64,000 nt of DNA from a bacterium. GTDB lineage: Bacteria; Auribacterota; Auribacteria; Auribacterales; Auribacteraceae. Below the pieces are notes generated by a model that did no database searches, was not told the origin of the DNA, and saw nothing but the letters and a program-made list of their open reading frames with translations. Of this stretch, positions 59,601 through 64,000 are shown in pieces; positions within the stretch are counted from its first letter, which is position 1; every line of letters starts with the position of its first letter. The translations under genes and the position numbers were made by a program. The DNA lies in NCBI GenBank assembly GCA_024233545.1, contig JACKPL010000010.1, positions 44,660 to 108,659 of the forward strand, read 5' to 3'.

Positions 59601-61948
59601 TATGCGCCGCCGCCGCAGATTTTCACGTAAAGTCCGATCTTCAAATAGGGCAAGGAGTGTTTGCAAAACTTACACCTGAACAAAAAAGGCTGATTTTTAC
59701 GCGCTTGATTCCGTTAATAGATTTACGCATGAAAGGCGCACTGCCGTCTATGCATGACGGCAAACCATTATATAGTTTATATTCAGTTGCTCAGGCGTAT
59801 AAAATTTTCGGTTTAAATTCGCAACCTCTTTTTGTTCCGCAAGCGCAGTTGCGTGGGTTGCTGGAAGCATTGCCGAGTGGCGAAACAGCAATAATTCGTC
59901 TTGTTATAGATGGTGCGGGACATGTTATTTCAGTTGAAAAAACCGCCGATCAAAAATTTCTTGTTACCGATTTGATTTATGAATCATATCTCCAAGATAA
60001 AGGTGAAAAGGGACGGCAAAAATTACTCAATATTGATACGTTACTTCGCTTATATGCTCCCTCTTTTAGTGGGCAGGCGCTTGTTGCGCAAAGCCAACTT
60101 GCTACGACATCGATTCTTGATAGTTTTCTTGCGTCAAATGACGATGTTTATGCCCTTGGCATTGACGATCAGCTTCAAGCTGTTGCGGCAATGGGAACAG
60201 TTGTCAACATTGGTAATTATATTGTCAATTCCTCCACCCGTTTTTCTCAAGAGGTACGAGCAAATGTTTTGGATGCTCTTTCTCCGGTTAATGCAGAGGC
60301 TTCAGATGTTGATAGATTGCTTGGCGAAGGACCTGTCTCGATAACTGCAGACAATCAGTTTGTACTCCAGCCGCAGAGATTGACAGAAGTCCTTACGGTC
60401 ATTCAGGGCGAAGACCCGGCTAGTGCTCCTAACGTCTTAACTGGTGCATTATATAACTTGACCCTTCTTGAATCATTAAAAAGAATTGCGGAAACGGATG
60501 ATGATGATGATATTCTTCAATATGTTCTCGAAAATCTGGATGTCGAGATAAGCGATTCTTTATATAATGCGATGCGTGAGTATTATTATTATCCGACTCA
60601 AGTGCCTGATAAGAAACTAGTACTCGAAGAATTTATAGCAAAATTCTATACACAGCGGATTTTCCCTGATGAATCTTCTCAGTTTTTCCAACGATCAGAT
60701 GTCGGACGTTTTACTAATGCGGTAGAAATGGCATTGAGAAATACCGATCGTGGACGGATGTTCGTAGATGCCGTTGGCTTTGAAGCGCCGGAAAATCAAG
60801 TTGATGCATTGCTTCAACTTATAAAAAATATCAAAGCTTTAGGAATAGACGTATCACACATTGAACAAGCTGTGACTGATCCGAATAATATTAACGTTAT
60901 CTCAGATGCGCGGCGTGATGCTTATATAAGAAATCTTCTCAATTATAATCTTGTTTTAGCATTGAAAAATATTGTTCCGCAAGGTGAACTTCGGTTTACA
61001 GCCGATGAAGAAGCTATTATTCAGCAAAAGATTAAGGAGGATATTGATTTTGCTCGGAGGCGATCCCTTGCCGTTGAACAAGTACCTTCAATTACTGCAA
61101 TGAATTTTGATTTTTTTAAAACTGATGCGGTTAATGATATCTTAAGCCAGCCGAATGTAATTGCATCGTGGGATTTAGAACAATTACGGCGTATCATTAC
61201 TGAAAGAGGCGGTGTTGCAAATTCTCGTACATTCAATATTAAAAATCAAATTGAAGAATTCGGTGCGAATCCAAATAATAAGTTTGCAATTTATTCACTC
61301 GAAGTTCCTTCGAACGTTATTGAAAAAATTCTTGCCCTTCACGGCATTGGGTTAGATAAAGTACTTGTTGTGGGAAGCGATACTTTCCAATCTGCTATTC
61401 CAGCAGAGGGCTATGAAGCGGGAAAAGCGGATAATTTTCTCTCTTTACCGGTAATTTTGCAGAATATGTTAGAGTTAAAAACAGAGTTGGATTTGAGAGA
61501 TTTTACCATTATTGAAGAAAATAGTGCAATTGCGGCTATTGCTTTGTCGAACAAAGCCATAGTCATTGATATGCCTGAAGGGTTGAATCCAGACGATCTT
61601 CAAAATGCTGAGGGGAATCTACTGCGTGATCAAATTGAAGCGGGTGTTTCGGCTCTTGACCTTGCACAAATGTTAGGTCCGGATCAAAAGGAATTGCCGA
61701 GAGACCTCATTGTGACGGATGTTTCGGGTAATCCTTTGATTCAAAGGATTTATCAAGATATTCTTCAGCAAAAAAGAGCAAAAAATGAACCTGAAGAGGT
61801 TACATTTGGCGAATTGGTCGATAAAAGCCCTCTGAAAAAATTCAATACGGAAGATTTGCGAGGATTAAAAGTGATTCGCAAAATCAAAGTTGACCAGTCA
61901 TTTGTCGATAAACTCAAAGCACAAAGAGCTCTTGATATTTCTGCCTAA
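56648..61948 (+). CDS. Large secreted protein: Tiki-like N-terminal module, possible C39-like region, shared C-terminal domain
   Basis: 1,766 aa from ATG 56648. An N-terminal signal peptide (LKPIHLNCWQIIK then a hydrophobic core) is followed, as in the upstream giant, by N-x-x-YGRV and the HIQDAHC module: residues 62-68, E95 (VEGA) and GGFH with H463. The two proteins also share the SSIDF and LYDSID blocks inside this module. The middle is unlike the upstream protein. Residues ~970-1120 resemble a C39-like papain fold: candidate Cys984 or Cys986, the pattern QAYKIFGL...LRGLLEALPSGETAIIRL, His1092 (GHVISV) and Asp1108 (VTD). The C-terminus holds an alpha/beta segment (VLVVGSDTF) and a final ~110-residue domain homologous to the upstream giant, ending LKAQRALDISA. 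It is probably a paralogue with an exchanged middle. Function unknown; extracytoplasmic location inferred. Confidence 0.8.
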   Translation: MLKPIHLNCWQIIKCCVVLMIGLVSYPSNVLLGAVPTSVQFNKKYGRVRDQFKGSEDKMIVHIQDAHCVYEAQRNIIGLVRDLYKNHNVRLVTVEGADSYFEAGEIASFPIKSAKEDVADYFMQKGRISGIEYLLIEKDLPLAVRGAENRDLYLENYNIFLKTLPGQNDALANVLKELKNGLENLKTFMLSDSLREIDSFVVSYNVGQVQFADYAVYLLEKISEKGISLEGYENFQVLSKARQMESSIDFAKINVELSGIIDILSEKIDRDVLTDLLNKNLFYKIGKIQPNVFFAFLKQVCDENKCDLTEYPDLQKYISYLELYDSIDDVAIVNESDMLLEKIESALYENASQKKLIELSSDFLILEKLLTLKASKKQLNYFRTNKEKFSETLFVDYLKEYAPVYQIAVNLNLNFDIISQRIQMADEFYDSAVKRNAALIENTIAEMDLEDTNVAILITGGFHTEGITEILKERGISYTVLSPIISEQPENTHYLSRLVGAPTEIEELFAANRLQIPLVLADPAIVEQVGRRQFIDAFKALLETHESSAMLGEALERQGERAEYTPLITFTDAFTLNGNNYLAFSFAGQKFYMVRGADGESLTEQFQPAQATVLRRAVQKIGNREFAFIDESTFLQKAQNSERRIIASQSGLDIYLESALATGDMKQLERIGSKDAMLLDTYLRKNFIVSDEDQLKPTLSYLLNSRASALVIQPKVGFANVFEPKTRDIFLNNSITRVEVFSNVTDISDADAAFLNNNIGGLIKNGALNLPSGQQVRAVVVDGTLRVFSVMTQGELSLRPQLVVDDDVLRALYPDYKPVALTSVAEALRQGTDIGYIDIDASGLTVSLYATDASGKRTLIDSVPINLESASKQITSTTIFDAIIALRQKANESNIALVGYGNPANGIAISFDSLDSLIANVQNNDLVRAYQSIFRFLSVAPSMKDITPAVLADEGITNAQGLADYFLRFFPETERQALEPVVTCICAAAADFHVKSDLQIGQGVFAKLTPEQKRLIFTRLIPLIDLRMKGALPSMHDGKPLYSLYSVAQAYKIFGLNSQPLFVPQAQLRGLLEALPSGETAIIRLVIDGAGHVISVEKTADQKFLVTDLIYESYLQDKGEKGRQKLLNIDTLLRLYAPSFSGQALVAQSQLATTSILDSFLASNDDVYALGIDDQLQAVAAMGTVVNIGNYIVNSSTRFSQEVRANVLDALSPVNAEASDVDRLLGEGPVSITADNQFVLQPQRLTEVLTVIQGEDPASAPNVLTGALYNLTLLESLKRIAETDDDDDILQYVLENLDVEISDSLYNAMREYYYYPTQVPDKKLVLEEFIAKFYTQRIFPDESSQFFQRSDVGRFTNAVEMALRNTDRGRMFVDAVGFEAPENQVDALLQLIKNIKALGIDVSHIEQAVTDPNNINVISDARRDAYIRNLLNYNLVLALKNIVPQGELRFTADEEAIIQQKIKEDIDFARRRSLAVEQVPSITAMNFDFFKTDAVNDILSQPNVIASWDLEQLRRIITERGGVANSRTFNIKNQIEEFGANPNNKFAIYSLEVPSNVIEKILALHGIGLDKVLVVGSDTFQSAIPAEGYEAGKADNFLSLPVILQNMLELKTELDLRDFTIIEENSAIAAIALSNKAIVIDMPEGLNPDDLQNAEGNLLRDQIEAGVSALDLAQMLGPDQKELPRDLIVTDVSGNPLIQRIYQDILQQKRAKNEPEEVTFGELVDKSPLKKFNTEDLRGLKVIRKIKVDQSFVDKLKAQRALDISA

Positions 61949-61965
61949 GCTGTGTTAAATTGGAT

Positions 61966-61998
61966 AAAACCGGCGGTATGCAAATACGCCGGTTTTTT
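61966..61998. terminator. Bidirectional intrinsic terminator
   Basis: AAAACCGGCG (61966-61975) pairs perfectly with CGCCGGTTTT (61987-61996) around an 11-base loop, with further T on the plus strand and a T-run supplied by the stem on the minus strand. It lies between the convergent giant gene and symporter gene, touching the stop of the latter. Confidence 0.88.
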
Positions 61999-63427
61999 AT
62001 TGGGGTTTTGGCGATGGAAAAAGAATAGCAATTACGAATGTACTTATAGAACCGGCAACAACATACCATGGCCATGCAATAGCTGTTTTGCTAATACAGT
62101 AAACGATTACAAAACTGGAAAGCATAGCAATAAGGTTGCCAATATTATTTCCGCGTTTTGTCAGTATGCCTGTAAGAAACACGCCTAATAATGCTCCGTA
62201 TGTGTATGAGGTTATTTTAAAAGCAAGTATCAATACGGTTTCCATGTTTTTGCATATATAAGCAATGGCAACGAGCATCATTGAGAAGAAAATGACAAAA
62301 ATACGTGACATATTGACATAATGCTGTTCAGTTTTGTTCTTAACAAAAAAAGGACGGTAAATATCGTTGATAGCGCTGGAGGCAAGTGAATTTAATGCTG
62401 AATCAAGGCTCGACATCGCGGCGGCGAACATACTAACTACAAGAAGCCCTGAAATACCCGGCGGCAGTGAATTTCTTATAAAATAGGGGAAAATATGGTC
62501 TCCGTTTTCTGGAAGCGACATATCGGGAAATAAAAGGTAATAGGCATAAAGTAAAATTCCGATTGAAAGAAATATAATCACGATGGGGAAGTTGAGTAAA
62601 CCAGTTAATATAAGGGCTTTTTGAGCAAAACGGGTGTTTTTGCATGTCAGCATACGCTGAGTGAGGTCTTGATCGGTGCCAAGTGCGGAAAATGTCAAAA
62701 AACAACCGCCAAATATACCGGCGAGTAGGGTAAATGGTTTAGTCATTGATAATGAAAAATCAAAGACTTGAAGTTTTTTCGATGAAGTTATTAGTGGCTG
62801 TATATGAGCCCATCCTCCGCAATAGTGGAATATAAGAATCATGGTTGCTAAAGCGCCTCCCATGAAAATACTGATTTGCAGTACATCTGTCCAAATAACT
62901 GCTTTTATACCTCCCCACATAGTATAAAGCATTGCAATGCCGGAAGTAATAACGATTGATGCAAATAATGAAATACCGAATATAACGTGAATTGCTAATG
63001 ATGCAACATACAATCTTACGCCGCTCGCAAGTAAACGGGTAATGAAAAAAACCACTGCGCCCAATACTTGCGACTGTGTTCCGAAACGAATAGAAAGATA
63101 TTCATAGACTGTCGTAACATTATGTTTATAAAAAACTGTAAGAAATAATGTGGCAATAAGAATCCTTCCAATAAGCGAGCCCAAAGCAAGTTGAAGGTAG
63201 GTAAAATTTCCGCCGGCATTAAAAGAAAATGCTGGAGCGCCGATGAAAGTAACAGCGCTCAATTCTGTTGCAAGAATCGAAAGGCATACTGCCGGCCACG
63301 GCATTTTTCTGGATGCGAGAAAAAAATCAGTTGTAGTAGATTCTTCTTTGCCGGTGTAGTATCCGATAAAAGCTATCGAGACAAGATAAATAATGATTGT
63401 TAAGATATTTAATGGATGAAAAAACAT
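61997..63427 (-). CDS. Sodium:solute symporter (SSS/SLC5 family)
   Basis: 476 aa, the usual family size, with about 13 predicted membrane helices. N-terminal features are typical: YTGKEESTTTDFFLASRKMPWPAVCLSILATELSAVTFIGAPAFSF split over the first two helices matches the SSS pattern 'DFFLAGR..P.W....S..AT..SA.TFIG.P'. Also family-like are YEYLSIRFG, MLYTMWGGIKAVIWTDVLQ, the ALGTDQDLTQRML block and MFAAAMSSLDSALNSLASS, where the conserved Ser residues of the second sodium site lie. It sits in the inner membrane and imports a solute with sodium. The substrate is not predictable; relatives carry sialic acid, sugars, amino acids or organic acids. No strong ribosome binding site precedes ATG 63425-63427. 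Confidence 0.93.
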   Translation of the reverse strand: MFFHPLNILTIIIYLVSIAFIGYYTGKEESTTTDFFLASRKMPWPAVCLSILATELSAVTFIGAPAFSFNAGGNFTYLQLALGSLIGRILIATLFLTVFYKHNVTTVYEYLSIRFGTQSQVLGAVVFFITRLLASGVRLYVASLAIHVIFGISLFASIVITSGIAMLYTMWGGIKAVIWTDVLQISIFMGGALATMILIFHYCGGWAHIQPLITSSKKLQVFDFSLSMTKPFTLLAGIFGGCFLTFSALGTDQDLTQRMLTCKNTRFAQKALILTGLLNFPIVIIFLSIGILLYAYYLLFPDMSLPENGDHIFPYFIRNSLPPGISGLLVVSMFAAAMSSLDSALNSLASSAINDIYRPFFVKNKTEQHYVNMSRIFVIFFSMMLVAIAYICKNMETVLILAFKITSYTYGALLGVFLTGILTKRGNNIGNLIAMLSSFVIVYCISKTAIAWPWYVVAGSISTFVIAILFPSPKPQ

Positions 63428-63527
63428 GCGATTATAAAGTATACTTGGTTAGGAATTATGGGTTGTCGGAATAACAAAATTTATTCAACATTAGATTAAA
63501 CATCCTGTTAAATCAAGGGAAAAAATT

Positions 63528-64000
63528 ATGTCTTTTAAAAGTATCTATACTCTGGTTATGATTTTACTTTTTTTTATAACTGTTAATTCCTATGCGGAAG
63601 AAAAAGATTATGGCGATCTACTGAATAATTTAAACCGTGAGAAAAGCGAACTTCAGCTCATTTATACCGCTGAGAAAATATCTGCATTAGATAAAAAATC
63701 CATAAAAGGCAAAACATATGCATCTCGGTTGCGCATGGTTTATGCAGGAATTGATGAGGCGAAAAAGCTTCTCGGGAATCATAGGATTTATTTTTCCGAT
63801 TCATTGAAAGATAAAAAAAGAATTGTATTTCTTGATCCAGGGCATGGTGGTAAGGATGTGGGCGCAACTGTTCCGCCAATTGTGGGACAAGAGCAAGAGA
63901 CATATTTTTTGACAGAATCTTCAATAACATTTCGTATTGCCCAACGAGTAAAATCGCTGTTAGAAAATTATGGATATGGAGTAATTCTTACGCGGCCGAA
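63528..64000 (+). CDS. Secreted N-acetylmuramoyl-L-alanine amidase (Amidase_3), 3'-truncated by the window edge
   Basis: The frame is open from ATG 63528 to the right edge (157 complete codons), preceded by AAGGG eight bases upstream. Residues 1-23 form a clear signal peptide (SFKS, hydrophobic core, NSYA before EEK). A helical region ~25-100 precedes the start of the catalytic domain: RIVFLDPGHGGKDVGA with the zinc-ligand His, then Q-E-Q-E and T-E-S around the expected zinc Glu, then RIAQRVKSLLENYGYGVILTRP, the conserved 'G..V.LTR' strand. This is the Amidase_3 (AmiA/B/C, CwlM) fold that cleaves the MurNAc-L-Ala bond of peptidoglycan. The remaining zinc ligand and catalytic Glu lie beyond the window. 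It is divergent from the symporter gene across 100 bases. Confidence 0.9.
   Translation, partial: MSFKSIYTLVMILLFFITVNSYAEEKDYGDLLNNLNREKSELQLIYTAEKISALDKKSIKGKTYASRLRMVYAGIDEAKKLLGNHRIYFSDSLKDKKRIVFLDPGHGGKDVGATVPPIVGQEQETYFLTESSITFRIAQRVKSLLENYGYGVILTRP

Noticed and set aside
63431..63436. TATAAT three bases before the symporter ATG as a leaderless promoter
   Set aside because: The discriminator would be too short to place the transcription start at or before the ATG, and no -35 is visible.

Overview
The window most resembles a Candidatus Omnitrophota (OP3) genome. The reasons are very long coding regions (one of at least 23 kb that continues past the left edge, one of 14.3 kb and one of 5.3 kb), secreted giant proteins opening with an IHIQDAHC module that I remember from that phylum, and several prepilin-like proteins with a C-terminal H-x9-D motif. 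The phylum call is inference from memory, not from a search. I see no rRNA, CRISPR array, transposase or phage gene.

Layout. Bases 1-29000 hold one giant mosaic gene, broken once by an apparent -1 frameshift near 23305. Joined, the visible part encodes at least 9,666 residues. It contains duplicated (alpha/alpha)-toroid domains, TIM-barrel-like modules, long coiled coils, five clusters of membrane segments, an internal lipobox and a metallophosphoesterase-like domain that has lost all its metal-binding motifs. Bases 29141-35262 hold a TPR/transglutaminase-like lipoprotein, three pseudopilin-like genes, and a two-gene minus-strand unit (sugar epimerase/reductase-like SDR and CgeB-like glycosyltransferase). 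Bases 35496-39026 encode an exported protein with a TraB/ChaN/Tiki-like N-terminal domain and two HD domains, one degenerate. A glutamate dehydrogenase follows on the minus strand, then a small GIY-YIG nuclease gene tightly bracketed by inverted palindromic repeats, a small membrane protein and two CAT-anticodon tRNAs (elongator-type and initiator).

Bases 42278-61948 carry two tandem giant secreted proteins with homologous N-terminal (TraB/ChaN/Tiki-like) and C-terminal domains but different middles. The first (4,756 aa) packs two phosphohexomutase domains with intact catalytic motifs, a UDP-GlcNAc-pyrophosphorylase-like domain, two left-handed beta-helices and two HExxH domains. This is a nucleotide-sugar pathway in one polypeptide that carries an apparent signal peptide. 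The second (1,766 aa) has a possible C39-like papain-fold region. The window closes with a sodium:solute symporter and the start of a secreted N-acetylmuramoyl-L-alanine amidase.

How they fit together: most genes encode exported, lipid-anchored, membrane or pilin-like products, with sugar-nucleotide, glycosyltransferase and peptidoglycan themes. This suggests an envelope or cell-surface locus. The best candidate for an undescribed system is the family of giant proteins sharing the D-x-H...E...GxxH module, found here as three genes within 27 kb.
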